In this document: positions 34,091 through 46,440 of the stretch, one piece after another
Layout: every line of letters starts with the position of its first letter
How positions within the stretch are numbered: the first letter of the stretch is position 1
Assembly: GCA_001632425.1 (NCBI GenBank)
Contig: KV425598.1
Location: forward strand, 168,552 to 232,551
From: Neolentinus lepideus HHB14362 ss-1
Lineage: Eukaryota; Basidiomycota; Agaricomycetes; Gloeophyllales; Gloeophyllaceae
DNA: 64,000 nt
Direction: 5' to 3'
Translations under genes and position numbers: made by a program
Notes under the pieces: model-generated
Told to the model about the DNA's origin: nothing
Seen by the model: the letters and a program-made list of their open reading frames with translations, nothing else
Databases searched by the model: none

Positions 34091-36018
34091 GGTGGAATGA
34101 GGGCCGAGTGAGAGGTGCCATAACTTCTGGGAAGGGTATATAGGGAGGCATACTTTAGCGCTCAGACAACTATATCAGCACCGCCACGTTTTGCTTCACA
34201 TCAACTGTGCGCTAAGAACGAACCTTATTTTGGTCCTTTACTACATAAAGACTCGGAGAGGGACAGCCTCCGGGATCGCTGGATCGCAGTCGTAGTGACT
34301 CGTCCACATTCGACGATAGTAGAGCCGGTCATACTAATATCTCACATCAGACTTTCAGGCGGTGCAATGACGAAGTTCGAACTGACGGAGGCGAGAGCAG
34401 GTGATGATAATTAAATATTCGACTGAATCGACTCGCAAGGTAGAGGAGGCTATGCAACATTCATATGCAGGCACGCGAAGCAACCAAGTGCCTAGAAAGC
34501 TGTGCAATCCATCAGCGCTTCAGCTTCCGCATCCATCCCGCCAGAATCCACTCATGTTCAAGGTATTTGCGGTCATACAGTTTGTAGACATGACGACCTA
34601 TCCAGCCAAATCTTCATAATAACGACCTCGAGCTCAAGTTGTATTTGTTACATATTTCAAGGTTCCCAAGATCAGGCATGTTCACAAGCAGCTATCTATT
34701 TCAGGTACGGAATAATAGGTGCCTCCATCAAAACCTGAACCCTTTCTGACATCCTGTCAGGGCCACTAATAGTGCTTTGTCTGATGGCGCCTAAGGAGAT
34801 GGTCCAGTTCATCTCTGGATAAGTAAAGAGGTTTGCTGACATGAGAGAACTCCGTTTCCCGCCCTTGTAGCCTGATTTCTTGGCACGGTACCCTGCAGGG
34901 ATCTGACGACTTCGAAACTATGGATAATCCACGAATGGCAATCGTACTGCATAGTCGCACTTAAGTCGCGGCGCCAAATAGTAGCCCGTCCTACGATTCT
35001 TTGTCTCACATGAGCGCGAAGCGTCGGCTTACCCATGAGAAGTCATGATGATTTTCGCGGAGAATCAAAGCATGATACGTACATACCGCGACATCCAGTC
35101 CCGGTCAGGTCCTCTCAGTAGCATCCATGCCGCTAATTAATGGACGCCGCCCATGAAACACGGTGTCGGCGTGGTTCAACATTCACATCCCTTCGTTTGC
35201 TACCACCAGTCTGACAGCTTCGGAGAAACTGATGGGGAATGCATAATCAGGTGGGCAGTCGAAGTCGGAGGCAGTGACTCTCAGCGAGACTTTGCAGTTC
35301 CGGACGAGGAGACCAGTCATGATCAGCTATCGAGCGCTGATGGTGCGCGCGGGATACATACTGATTCCGAAAACAACAATTTGCCGTGCAGCGCAGGGGC
35401 CCTGATATAGTATGATACTGGTATTAGCACCTCGCCGCAGCTACGATGTAAACTATTATATTAATGCAGTCACATGCTGACTCTCATGCAAACGAAAAGC
35501 TAACTCGAGCAGAACCGTAGCGCCGAGAGTCGGGAATTACTGTTTGTAGACGACCATAGACGATCTCGATAAGCGGCGCGCACGTGATTGATCGGGAGGT
35601 GCATGCTTCTACACTATCCTGCCTGCGATTACACTGAGTTTGTTCCCTCCTCCTTACTCAAACACCCAACTGCCAGGCGGTGACGAGTTCGCCGTCTACA
35701 TTTAGGTCTGCCACAGGTGTGAGAATAGAGCCGGACTTCTGTAGGTGTAATGCATTCGCTGCACCTGCCGTTTCACCATAGGAGGTTCATTCAGGCCTAA
35801 CGTAATCAGGTGTGTGAGGTATACCATATGTATCTTGATCGTGCGCCCATAACTGATAGATGTTTGGAATGTGTCGCGGAGACTAGTCCGGAGCTGAAAT
35901 ACATACGACTCGTCAGTTCTGCGGCCGCCGCCAGGATTAGGACAACACATTTGGAATTGAATTGCGATTATTAGAGTATTGGGGCACCAGCCGAATAACG
36001 GATCGCAGGGGTTCTGAC
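34091..36018. other. Long intergenic region
   Basis: About 1.9 kb with only short unsupported open frames (for example 34,401-34,619 plus and 35,702-35,950 minus). No repeats with clear boundaries, RNA genes or conserved motifs were recognised. Confidence 0.45.
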
Positions 36019-38276
36019 ATGGTTATGAAGAGCACTTGCCAACGCGAGGTGTACAGGTGCATTGTGGGTGCGGGTGCGGGCTCGAGAACTACAATTGCTA
36101 CTGGGAGGCGGCGTATTTACACGACTCGGACGTCAGCGGAATCCGCCGGGTCTAATCCGAGTAATGTGCCCCAGCAGGTCGACTTGCTAGATCGGTATAG
36201 AGGGCTGGTGGCCCTCGGGAAGATAAAGTACGATGAGGAGCAGGTGAGGGTAGTCATGCAGGTGCGTTTGGATAGGAGGATGTCGCGGCGGTTGCTTGGA
36301 GTCGCTGACCGTTGTGGCACTGGTAGCTCAGGAGGTTGCAGAAGGACTTGGTTGACTACGCACCACCGACGATAGCCTCTCATTATTTCGCTAGAGATAG
36401 AGATCAGAGTAAAGGAAAGGACAAGGAGGAGACTGCGCCATGGTGGCTGCACCACGATGAAGAAGCAGAGCTTGTCTTCTCCGATAGCAAGGCGCTCACA
36501 AGAGTGAGAAGTCACGCCGAAGAGCTGGCTGATCTCACAACGCCCAAAGTGAGTCTAACACCTCCACTCTCGGAAAGTAGCTCAACTACGTGGTAGGGCC
36601 TCCTCCTCACCGGTCCTCCAGGCTCAGGAAAGACCTTCCTCGCAGACCTCTGGTTCTCCACCATCCCGACCCGCCACAAGGCACGCAAGCACTACAGCCA
36701 ACTGGTACTCGAGATCTACCGCGGCGTCTGGGAGGAAACCCAACGGCGCATGGCGCAGGTGCACGCCACCGAGTCCCCTCCCCCGCGCGAGGTACCCTGG
36801 ACGCGCGGGCTGCGCAACCGTTGGCGCGAGCTCGTCAAAACCGGCGCCCTCCCCGTGAGCTGGTCGCGGAGTCCTTACCCCGCACGCGACGCGACGATCC
36901 CCTTCGTCGTCGCGCGCCGCCTCCTGCTCTCGCATTGGCTGCTCGTTTTCGACGAGGTCCAGCTGCTCGACGTCTCCAGCGCGAGCCTGCTCGCGGACGT
37001 GCTCTCGTGGTTCTGGCGCCTCGGCGGCGTGGTCGTCGGCACGAGCAACAAGGTGCCGGAGGATTTGTACCGGAATGGCGTGCAGCGCGAGCGGCTGGAG
37101 CCGTTTGTGGAGGCAATGAAGGTGCGTTGCCCGGTGGTTGCGCTGGGGCTGGAGGGGGAGAGGGATTGGAGGAGCAAGAGAGCGCGGACAGGGGAGGGAG
37201 AGAGGAGTTGGGTGCGTTGGGGAGAGGAAGGAGAGTTTGAGAGGATGCTGAGCGGGGTTGTTGGGGAGGATTGTAGTGAGTTAATACTTTAGCTACTGGG
37301 ATTTTGATGTTCCTAAGTTCTAGCCCAAGAGCCGAAGTCGAAGACGCTACACGTCTTTGGCCGCGCTGTACACGCTCCCTGGACATCCAACGGCGTCTGC
37401 AAATTCACATTCTCGGAACTCTGCGAACGAGTAAGTCTACTGGTATTCGTGTTACACGCTTTCCGAAACAAAGACCGCCGTAGGACCTCGGTCCAGCAGA
37501 CTACCTCACTCTCGCCTCCACGTACCACACCGTCGCCATCACCTCGCTGCCAGTTCTCAAGCTCTCCGCCAAGAACCAAGCACGGCGATTCATCTCGCTC
37601 ATCGACGCGCTCTACGAATCGCGCTGCAGGCTGCTTTGTCTCGCAGAGGCTGACCCGGAAGGGCTGTTCTTCCCTGATGCCTTGACCCCTCAGGCTTTCA
37701 ATAATTTGAACCAAGAGATGGACCCCATGATGGCCGAGTCGGTTGCGGAGACGAGGGACGTCTATAGGCCGAACGTTTCATCTTACGATGCGCCGGGTAT
37801 GGCTGAAGAACCTCAGCCGGTCTCGCCGCTTGCGTTGGACAAGCTTTCCATATTCTCGGGTGAGCTGACCTGCCACAAGACGATGAGGTTACTGAACTGT
37901 ATATACAGGTCAAGACGAGCAGTTCGCGTACAAGCGGGCACTGTCACGCCTGATAGAAATGACAAGCCCAAGCTACGCACGCGAGGAGAAATGGGCGCCT
38001 TTGCCCCTCGGCGTGCGCAAGTGGGAGAGCCCTTCAATGCCATCGGGGGAGGCAAGCCCTTACCGGCCCTCTTCGCCGTATATCGCGCTGGCACAGCAGG
38101 ACGACTTCTCCAGCGAGGCTGAGTATAGCAGGCCGGTGCGGGAGCGTCCGCACGCACCGCGGCTCAAGGAGGAGCACGTTTGGGGCGTTCGGGAGGATTG
38201 GGGAGAGAAGGCGAGGGAGTGGGGGAAGGGCGCCCAGGCGTATCGGCAGGCTTCGCGGCCCGAGTCGTCGCGGTAG
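36019..38276 (+). CDS. AFG1: AFG1/LACE1-family mitochondrial AAA ATPase
   Basis: About 660 aa over six exons. The start at 36,019 or 36,025 (MVMKSTCQREVYRCIVGAGA) gives an Arg-rich mitochondrial presequence. Exon 1 ends at GKIKYDEEQVRVVMQ, followed by an intron of about 70 bp, then RLQKDLVDYAPP. After an intron at about 36,549-36,597 comes the Walker A segment GLLLTGPPGSGKTFLADLWF, then HYSQLVLEIYRGVWEE, the Walker B motif LLVFDEVQLLDVSSASLL, and GGVVVGTSNKVPEDLYRNGV, all hallmarks of AFG1. Later exons carry KSKTLHVFGRAVHAPWTSNG, DLGPADYLTLASTYHTVAIT, and QDEQFAYKRALSRLIEMTSP. The family acts in mitochondrial protein quality control and respiratory complex maintenance. The C-terminal tail after LPLGVRKW is a lineage-specific, low-complexity extension. 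GC-rich exon 3 produces long shadow frames on both strands. Confidence 0.92.
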
Positions 38277-38695
38277 AGGGCGTACTTGTGAGTGAAACAC
38301 GGATATATATGCGATTTAGTCAAGGTTTCTGGTGACTCGCTTTGTCGCATCAGTCTCGACTACGTGTCTCGCATCTCAGGCTCTCACTGGTACATTCAAC
38401 CATGAGGATACGATGTAGGATCGGTGATGCTAGGTTGCACCAGAGTTTGCACACGAGGGCCAGCGACCATTTTGTGTAAGAGACCGGTCCATTTCGTGTT
38501 TTTCTTCTTCTATCGGCAGGGGAGTCATGTCCTTGAAAGAATTATAACATTCTGTCCCTAGTTCAACCAAAGTTCGGATGGTTGCGTGACTGAGGCTTTG
38601 ATGCTTCAGACGACATGGCTGTACTAATCTCAGCCCTAGTGGAGGGTTCGGTCGCCCGCAGAAAGGAAGACGACGATGTTGTTTGTTTTTCCGGA
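38277..38695. other. Intergenic region
   Basis: Downstream of the AFG1 gene; no gene or repeat recognised before the transporter fragment begins. Confidence 0.45.
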
Positions 38696-38699
38696 CGAC

Positions 38700-38960
38700 A
38701 AGTCCATCTAGAGTGCTGGTGCTGCGGGGTTCCAGCGGGAGGACGCTGTTGACATCCCGTACATGAACATCTTCGCCTCGACGTGGGCCCTGCAGGTTGC
38801 AGGTCTCTTCTTTGCACTACTCATTATCCACATGCACACGGACATTGCCGACGAAGCCATGTAAGCCAGCCGTCTTTCGTGTTCTCGCTCCTAAGTCTCA
38901 TTTGAATTCGACAGCGCCCGCATGTGGACTTGGGACTTGATTGGACTGCCACGTCGGACC
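38700..38960 (+). pseudogene. 3' fragment of an UNC93-like transporter gene
   Basis: Plus-strand remnant matching the end of the intact gene at 41,919-43,722. It reads SAGAAGFQREDAVDIPYMNI, then FASTWALQVAGLFFALLIIH, then DIADEAM, followed by an intron with the same splice context as the parent (GTAAGCCAGCCGTC) and ARMW. Upstream exons are missing and the downstream end runs into unrelated DNA. It is colinear with the parent at nucleotide level, including the intron, so it arose by DNA duplication and not retrotransposition. Confidence 0.8.
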
Positions 38961-39389
38961 TCGGTGGCAATATGTTGTTCGCTTTCCGTCACACGCTGCA
39001 GCAGCCGCTCTGCTGCGGGAATGTATGTATTGTTATACATAGTTTGTGGCCGCGCGGGCTGTGTGTTTAGTTCCGTTTCAATGACAGATTGTGACTATAT
39101 TGAATGCCGGAACAGACCACACGTCTGTGAAATCTTCCTCGATTGATAATGAAATTCGCAGGGATTGAAACATCGATATCGATGTATGTCCTGTACATAG
39201 GTCAATGGCTCGCAATCTCATATATCGTGTAATGTTCCTAACATATTATAATGTACAACCCGAAAGCTATCCAGGCCCTTTGGAGCGGGGAGGGCTTTAC
39301 GCTATGGTGATCATGGAGAAAGAGGATTCTGCTCCGACCCCACAACAGGGATCCGGAGTCGTCCATGCGCGCGCTGCCAGCGAGAAATG

Positions 39390-40516
39390 GTTAGATCGAA
39401 GAATCAACCACGGCCACGTCGGTATAAGCATCTGTATAATGGGCAAGGTGAGAAAAGACCCGCTACGAGGGACATGAAGATGTTTGTGTGCGGGATCCCA
39501 AGCAGCACCGGCACTCTCGATAGATTGGTCTGAGAGGAGGAGAGAAGAAGCATGAGGGATGAGGAGATCGACGTGCAGAAACTAGTAAGTGGACGGGCTT
39601 AGCAGGTACCCATCATCCAGTACGCGGCCAGTCGCAGGTGTACAACCGGTCGCGGCTCGTGAAGTCGATTTTCGGGATACCTGTGAGGATCACGCAGCGG
39701 TAGGGAATATGCGCACTTTGGGCAGAAGTACGCCCACGGCGAAGCAGGACGCGCCGACTTTGAGGGAGAGGCGCTGGCGGTCATCGTCCTCTTCCTTATG
39801 TCCCTCGCGAGCAACCGGTTCCGCGCCTCAGGGTTCAGTGACTACAACGGCGGGCCGAACAGCTTCGCATAGATATTTCCGTCAGGCACGCGATTGATAG
39901 ACCAACAAGTTCGGTCTTCCACGGCGAACGCGTCCCGTCAGAGCGGATCCGGACTCGAAGCGGTACCCAGGACCAGGGCTGCGCAGCGGAATTAGGTGAG
40001 AGAGACAAGTAGCGGCCTAGTTGGGGGTGGGAGTGGCCGCAGAGTGGATGTTGGAGATGCCGATGAATTGATCCTCCTGCGTTTCAGTAGGGAGCGAACC
40101 TTGGGCTGTCGAGAGAAAACCGGCAGCAGTGACAAAACCGCCTGCGTTAGAGGCGGTGTTGTCTGGTCTTTTTAGTAACGGCAATAGTAGTACGAAATGA
40201 GAAGAGGATTAGATGCATACAAGTGGCGACTAGTGTACACAAGGTACGTATACCGAAGAAGCTAGTGTGTACCCAGGCCCGATTGCGTTGTTAACGGAAC
40301 CCGCAAGGAGCGTACACCGTGGCGGTGGTAAGACCCAATTGACCTCCACCGGTGAAGCGTTGAACATTCCCGAGCACATGAAGCACACTGGGTGTACGGA
40401 TTGAAAGACCCTTGGGCGCTCTGGGTACCGGCAGACGCATCCTCGCTGCTGTAGCCCTTCTCAGGAGACTTGTAAATGACCGAGTAGGCGAGCAACGGGT
40501 ACCTTCTCAGAATCAA
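39390..40516 (-). pseudogene. Inverted, rearranged pseudogene of the UNC93-like transporter
   Basis: Fragments of the transporter at 41,919-43,722 lie here in reverse order on the minus strand. They are EKGYSSEDASAGTQ with FNPYTQCASC near 40,390-40,460; LPTETQEDQFIGIS near 40,070-40,100; SPWKTELVGLSIACLTE near 39,885-39,930; DRQRLSLKV with VGVLLPKV near 39,700-39,790; IPKIDFTS near 39,655-39,685; and a decayed end around 39,480-39,530 (LGIPHTNIFM). A piece of about 80 bp near 39,800-39,880 (SNRFRASGFSDYNGGPN) is in plus orientation, so there was a secondary small inversion. Numerous stops and deletions rule out function. Confidence 0.7.
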
Positions 40517-41918
40517 TCACGTCGGACGTATTTGGCCGACGAGGAACTTAGAGCTCGTAGCTGAGAAAGGCCCCAGCAAATTTTACTTTGAAACGCCGTC
40601 CAAGGATTATTGGGTCGGAACGTGATCAAAGCGCAGTCCATCTGAATGCTGAACCAGCTGGTGCCTGAGTTACTGGAATGCTGAACTAGTTGGTGTCTGA
40701 GTTATTAGACTGGTTGATGTCAAGCCGGTTATTGACATGTTGACACAGCCTAGTCCTGCTGAGATGCGACGGCCTAAGATTGAACGCAGTTGTGGCAAAC
40801 GAGCAATTCGACAACCTTATCGCCCTATACATAGTTCAACGATACTCGTGGTCCTCGGGCAGACTAGTAGTGATAGTGATATATTTAAGTGACTGGTGCC
40901 ACAATCGGGCATTTGTGAAGATGATCAGTTTGACTTATCTTGGCAGGGAAAATGTACACAGTGACTTGATCGCAGCATCATCCATGACCTTGCAGTCGCA
41001 TGGACATGTCGGCGCGTGGTGCGAAACACGTCGATATGACCATTGCGCTGAGATTTCTACAGCAGAGTCGCCGACGTGCGTCGTTTGAATTGTACACAGC
41101 GCGTTCGGTCCAGTTCATTCAACGAGAATCAAGGCAGCTGGCTTCCGATGATGCATCTCGCCTTCCGCGACGCTTCTTCCGTGTCGTCTTGGATTCCCGA
41201 ATATACATTATCCTCAGGCTAGCTATGTATATAGTGACCTTCCGCGTGGGTTCGCATGTTCGGGATAGCCTCGGTTTTCTCTGGATGATATGGTCGCCTA
41301 TCGTGTTGAGAAAGGAGCTCGCAAATATTCAGTTATTAAGAGCTCGGCCGCTCGGTCCGTGTGCGACGGACCTCATGTTCACCATACTTGGGTCGTTCAG
41401 GTCCTGCTACGGCCTTGACGCCACCATAAGTCTGAATCAGTAAAAACATGTGGCGGGATATTCACTCTGCGAATTTTTTATGTACACTTCCGCGTACGAC
41501 GGTGAGGTGAGTGAAGCCGTGTAATTACCTAGAGTACGTAGATACTGACTACAAGTAGTTAACGGACTCTTTAGAGATTTCAGCTCCTCTTTCTAGAGGT
41601 GGCTAGGCTTCATCCATAGCCTTATCGCTATCTAAACCAGATTCTAAAACGTGGCCGGGGCGAACATGTCCGAACCCATCATATGAAGCATTCTGGTTCG
41701 CAGACGGCGTCCATAGTAGACTCCATACTGCCATCTCCATGCTGGTTATGGTGGGACCTTACGGTACTCTATGGCCGTACTTCTCTCGCCCATTCGTTGA
41801 TGGGGGGCTACGTAAACCTTCGGCGCGCTTCATATATCTCGATAACAGTACAGGCCCCGCACCTGCTCCTCCTATCTTCTTCTTCAGCTACCACCGCTAG
41901 CAACGTCCGTCTGCCACC
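40517..41918. other. Intergenic region between transporter pseudogene and transporter
   Basis: Contains a short tandem repeat (see 40,644-40,740) and open frames (40,780-41,088 and 41,000-41,443, plus strand) with no recognisable domain. The final roughly 100 bp precede the transporter start and are pyrimidine-rich (CTCCTATCTTCTTCTTCAGC), as is common for fungal core promoters. Confidence 0.4.
40644..40740. repeat. 32-bp tandem repeat, about 2.5 copies
   Basis: The unit GAATGCTGAACCAGCTGGTG continuing to CCTGAGTTACTG starts at 40,644 and again at 40,676 with C/T differences; a degraded third copy follows (GACTGGTTGATGTC). Confidence 0.6.
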
Positions 41919-43722
41919 ATGTCCGACGGTACTGAAGCTGAGAAGGGCTACAGCAGCGAGGACGCCTCGACGACCTCCCAGGATGTCGTCGTCGAGCGCA
42001 GCATGGGTCTCAAGGGTTTCTACTACAACCCGTACACTCAGGTATGCATGCTCGGGTTCGTCTGCTTCATGTGCCCGGGCATGTTCAATGCCCTGAACGG
42101 CCTCGGCGGTGGAGGCCAAATCGACCCGACGACCAGCGCGAATGCGAACTCGGCGCTGTACGCGACGTTTGCGTTTTTTTCGTTCTTTGCTGGGTGAGTT
42201 TCATCCCCCACTCGTATCGTGCGCTGACTAAACGCTGCATGCGAATCCGACGTCTAGTTCTATAAATAACACAATCGGTTCCCGGCTTACTCTCCTCCTG
42301 GGTACCATGGGCTACGCTTTGTACACTGGCTCCTACTTGTAAGTTTACTCGCGGAAACATTTCGTTGTCAGCTTGTCGATACTGTTTTACAGGGCATACA
42401 ACATCCACCCCCATTCAGGAGCATTCAACATCACTGCTGGCTGCATGTGCGGTATCTCGGCCGGTCTCCTCTGGACAGCCCAGGGTTCGCTCATGCTGGC
42501 GTACCCTACTGAAACGCAAAAGGGTCTCTTCATCGGTATCTTCTGGGCCATCTTCAACATGGGCGCAGTCATCGGCTCTGCGGTCGCTTTCGGCCAGAAC
42601 TTCAAGTCCACGTCCGGCACCGTGGGCAATGGCACCTACGTCGGTTTCCTGGTCCTGAACGTCATCGGTGTTTGCATCCCAATGCTCATGGCTGATCCGA
42701 AGAAGATGATACGCTCTGATGGATCACGTGTGTCCGCCGTCCGTCACCCCTCGTGGAAGACCGAGTTTGTCGGTCTCTGGATCGCGCTCAAGACCGATCC
42801 ACTCATCATGCTCCTCTTCCCAATGTTCTTCGCCAGTAACTGGTTCACCACCTGGCGTGAGTCCTATTTGAGGGATACTTCGCACGACTCGTGTAACTAA
42901 TGGCGCACCATCAGAATTCAACGACTACAACGGCGCCCTGTTCACCATCCGCACACGCGGCCTGAACGGCTTTGTGTACTACTTCGCCCAGATCTTCGGC
43001 TCGCTCGCCATCGGCTACCTCCTCGACCGCCAGCGCCTCTCCCGCAAGGTCCGCGCGTACTCCAGCTGGGTGATCCTCCTCGTCATGGTCTTCGTCGTCC
43101 ACATCTGGGCGTACTTTTACCAAAAGTACGTATATGTCATTATATTATATCCGGACTCGATGCTGATTGGAGCGCGCAGGGACTACACGCGTGCGTCGGT
43201 CGTGAACATCCCGAAGATCGATTTCACGAGCAGCGAGTACCCGAGCCGCGTGTGGCTGTACATCTTCTGCGGCTTGATGGATGCGATGTGGCAGACAACT
43301 GTGTACTGGCTGATGGGCGCCATGTCGAACGACCCGGCTAAGCTTGCGCACTTCGCCGGTTTCTGTGCGTGCTTTACGAGATATCCTATTGGTGTAACAA
43401 GACTGACTGACGGTGTTCTCTGTTTCAGACAAGTCCATACAGAGTGCGGCTGCTGCGGGGGTGTGGCGGGCGGACGCTGTTGGGATCCCGTACATGAACA
43501 TCTTCGTCTCGACATGGGCCCTGCTCGTTGCAGGTCTCTTCTTTGCGCTACCCATGATCCACATGCGTGTCAAGGAGCACACCGACATTACCGATGAAAC
43601 CCTGTAAGCCAGCCGTCCCTTTGTCTTCTCGTTCTCAAGTCTCATTTGAATTTGACAGCGCGCGCATGGACGACTCTGGTCATATCCAGCCTGTTGCGGA
43701 GAAGGAGCCTCTCCCTGCATGA
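41919..43722 (+). CDS. UNC93-like major facilitator transporter (DUF895 family)
   Basis: About 475 aa over seven exons. The start at 41,919 (MSDGTEAEKGYSSEDASTTS) gives a hydrophilic N-terminus, then FYYNPYTQVCMLGFVCFMCP with GMFNALNGLGGGGQ, a signature of fungal UNC93-like proteins. Later exons give NNTIGSRLTLLLGTMGYALY, AYNIHPHSGAFNITAGCMCG, LLWTAQGSLMLAYPTETQKG, IGIFWAIFNMGAVIGSAVAF, and HPSWKTEFVGLWIALKTDPL. Then come FNDYNGALFTIRTRGLNGFV, LAIGYLLDRQRLSRKVRAYS, and a last pair of spans (YMNIFVSTWALLVAGLFFAL). About 11-12 membrane spans are visible. Substrate unknown; relatives are regulators or transporters in the plasma membrane. Short introns occur at about 42,194-42,257, 42,339-42,392, 42,857-42,913, 43,124-43,180, 43,364-43,429 and 43,604-43,658. 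Intact, unlike the copies at 38,700 and 39,390. Confidence 0.87.
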
Positions 43723-44292
43723 TCAGCATGTGCGCTCTGGGACTTGCTTGTTTCCTTTCTTATGGGCTGTACCTGGTAGCGGTTTCGAACGCTTCATTAC
43801 GATACGATAATACATGGGACTGCTTACGTTACCAGATTGACGAATGGCCAAATGATAATCTTGATCGCTTGTGCGCGCCTATCATAATGTCGCGTCGATC
43901 GTCCAACGGTTATCAGCCCAACTTTCTGTATGGTATCTAACTGCTCTCTAGAGCGCTTCTGTAAGCACAATCTAGGCTTCAGTCGCGCGAAGTCGCGTCA
44001 TATTGTTTATATGGCTACGAAGAACACTGGAGATGACAAACTCGGGCTCTGCCTTTCTCAATTGCCGCGACACCGGAGTGTTGAGGGTGCATGGCATGCT
44101 TGCTCAGCAGCACTCTGGTCAGTTCTGTCGATATGGATTGCGTCAGCTATCACAAGATGTGTATCCTTGTCGACGTTTACACCCCCATGCCGAAGCTTGT
44201 CTAGAATATAAATACAGGAGCTGCAATAAGCTTAACGTGTTGTGGTTCACATACGCATCACTCACTCGTGCTCCCAGTTCTAAGCAAAAGAA
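43723..44292. other. Intergenic region
   Basis: Between the UNC93-like transporter and the MDR oxidoreductase. A TATA-like AATATAAATACAGG lies at about 44,205-44,218, roughly 75 bp upstream of the oxidoreductase start. Confidence 0.45.
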
Positions 44293-45563
44293 ATGTCTCA
44301 GAAGGCGTTATTCATCAAGGAGAAGCAGGGCGTTTGGGAGGTTGGCACCAAGGACATCCAAACGCCAGGAGAAGGGGAGCTGTTGGTCAAGATTGAGGCC
44401 ACCGCGCTGAACCCGGTCGACTGGAAGATTCAGAAGTACGGGTTCTTCATTGAGGAGTACCCCGCCATCCTCGGTACAGACTCTGCCGGGACAGTTGCAG
44501 CACTCGGGAAGGGTGTCACTGGGTTCGCGGTAGGAGACAAGGTGTGAGTCCCGCACCGTTCGTGGTATCCAGAAGTAGACTAAGAAGGGTGTATCGTTCA
44601 GCTTCCACCAGGGATGGTTCACGAACGACAAGGCTACGTTCCAGCAGTACACTATCGTGCCTGCTGAGATCACTGCAAAGGTCTTATTGACATCTGAGTC
44701 ATTGAAATCGTGATGCTAATTCCATTTTATCCAGTTGCCTTCGAATATATCTCTCGACGAGGCCGCCTCGATCCCCCTCGGTCTGGCTACTGCTGCTCTT
44801 GGGCTGTACGGAGCAGTGGTTCCCCAAGGACAAGGCGGACTTGGCTTGACTCCTCCGTGGGAGGACGCTGGCCGCGGCAAATACGCAGGCAAGCCGATCC
44901 TCATCTTGGGAGGAGCAACATCTGTCGGTCAATTCGGTACTAGCAAGATCCATTCCTCTGTCTGTGTCAAGCACTAACGTGCCCCTCTAGTTATTCAACT
45001 GGCGAAGCTCTCCGGCTTCTCCCCCATTATTGCCACCGCCTCTCTCAAACACACCTCGTTCTTGAAATCCCTCGGCGTCGACCACGTCATTGACCGCAAG
45101 ATTCCTCTGTCAGAGCTGACAAGCCAGCTCGAATCTTTCACCAAGGCTCCTCTCGAAGTCGTTTACGACACCGTCAGCTTCCCCGAGACCCAGAAGGCTG
45201 GCTACAGTGCGCTCGCGCGCGGGGGGTCCATCGTCCTTGTCCTCAGTTCACAAATCGAGGTCGATGCCTCGGCGAACAAGACGATCGCGTATGTCTTCGG
45301 AACTGTTCACGCGCCCTCGAACCGCGCTGCCGGAGTCAGCCTCTACAGCAAGCTTACGAGCCTTATTGAGAAGGGCGAGCTTAAGGTAAGTATCATTTAA
45401 CAAAAGTGAAACCTGCTGTGCATATTGGTGACCTCATTGCCAGCCGAACCGAGTCGAAGTGCTGCCGAACGGATTGGCTGGTATTCCGGATGGGCTAAAG
45501 CGTCTGGAGCTGGACCAGATCAGTGGGCAGAAGTTGATTGCGCGCCCCCAGGAGACGGCTTGA
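44293..45563 (+). CDS. MDR-superfamily NADPH oxidoreductase (enoyl-reductase-like)
   Basis: About 345 aa over five exons, starting [20 protein letters not shown] at 44,293. The GroES-like half contains [20 protein letters not shown] and [20 protein letters not shown]. An intron after GDKV leads to [21 protein letters not shown] further intron gives [20 protein letters not shown], and the nucleotide-binding motif [20 protein letters not shown] spans the third intron. The last exon ([20 protein letters not shown]) ends at 45,563. The catalytic-zinc cysteine found in true alcohol dehydrogenases is replaced by Asn-Pro-Val-Asp, so this is a zinc-free reductase of the fungal trans-enoyl-reductase type. 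No polyketide synthase is nearby, so it is probably a stand-alone reductase. Intact. Confidence 0.88.
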
Positions 45564-46440
45564 AGGGAAATAGAGCAGATTTGAACCAAGCATGTATTAT
45601 TAGGGAATGCCATTATCCTGACTGCTCTCGTCGGTCACGGGATCAGCGTATCTCTGGCTTCCTTCTATGCGACGCTGAGAGAGAACGGGAGGATTGTACT
45701 GTCTGCAAAATAAAAATAAATTCCAAGTTACCAAAGGTCGATCGGAAAGTCAATTTTGGGCTAAAAAACAGAGGCCCTCAAGGCTTCAAGCTTCAAGGGT
45801 AGTGGACAGCTGAGGGGTGCCCGACGCATCGTGTCTCACATGCGCGCCACTGATTCCAGATTTCGCTTGGTGCCCTGTCGAGTGACCCACTCTATGTGGA
45901 TGATCATTCTGGTGATGCCGGAGATGTTGCGTGGCTGAGGGCTCGTAAATAAGTCCGGAATATCCAGCTCTCGTAGGAAATAGAGCCTATCTTGATGTAG
46001 GACACGTGATGTATCTTTGCCGTCGTTAAGCTTCGAAGCCAAACTCTGTAGCGGAACTTCGTAGCATCTCAATCTATCCTCAGAAAAGTTCTAGGCTCTG
46101 ATCCAAGAGTTATGTGGCAACAGGTACTGCGAAACCGCAATGACCTAGGTTTAACTCTTACCGTTCTTCCGCGAGATATCGAAAGTGCTTAACGGCATCA
46201 CAACGTTGAATGAACACGCACAGGTATCGTTTACAAGCATTATTTCACACCGCGCGAGGTCCTTGTTACGAACGCGCTCTTTCAGTGAGATTGACCCGCA
46301 ACGGGCAGAGATTCTTCGACCGGGAAGAGTGCTACATGAAATAAGTCAGCCTGCAAGGTTAAATCAACAAGAAGTGTAGCTCACATCGACGCCGCAGGTA
46401 TGTCCACAGGGTGCTCTATTCACTTCAAACACCTTCAGCC
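45564..46440. other. Convergent intergenic region
   Basis: Lies between the oxidoreductase and the 3' end of the F-box gene. No supported gene; contains an A-rich stretch near 45,710-45,725. Confidence 0.45.

Noticed and set aside
36590..37240. 216-codon plus-strand frame in the AFG1 gene
   Set aside because: Out-of-frame shadow of the GC-rich ATPase exon; the true frame carries Walker A and B motifs.
41000..41443. 147-codon plus-strand frame upstream of the UNC93-like gene
   Set aside because: No motif, no similarity to other parts of the window, and not in the frame of the transporter.
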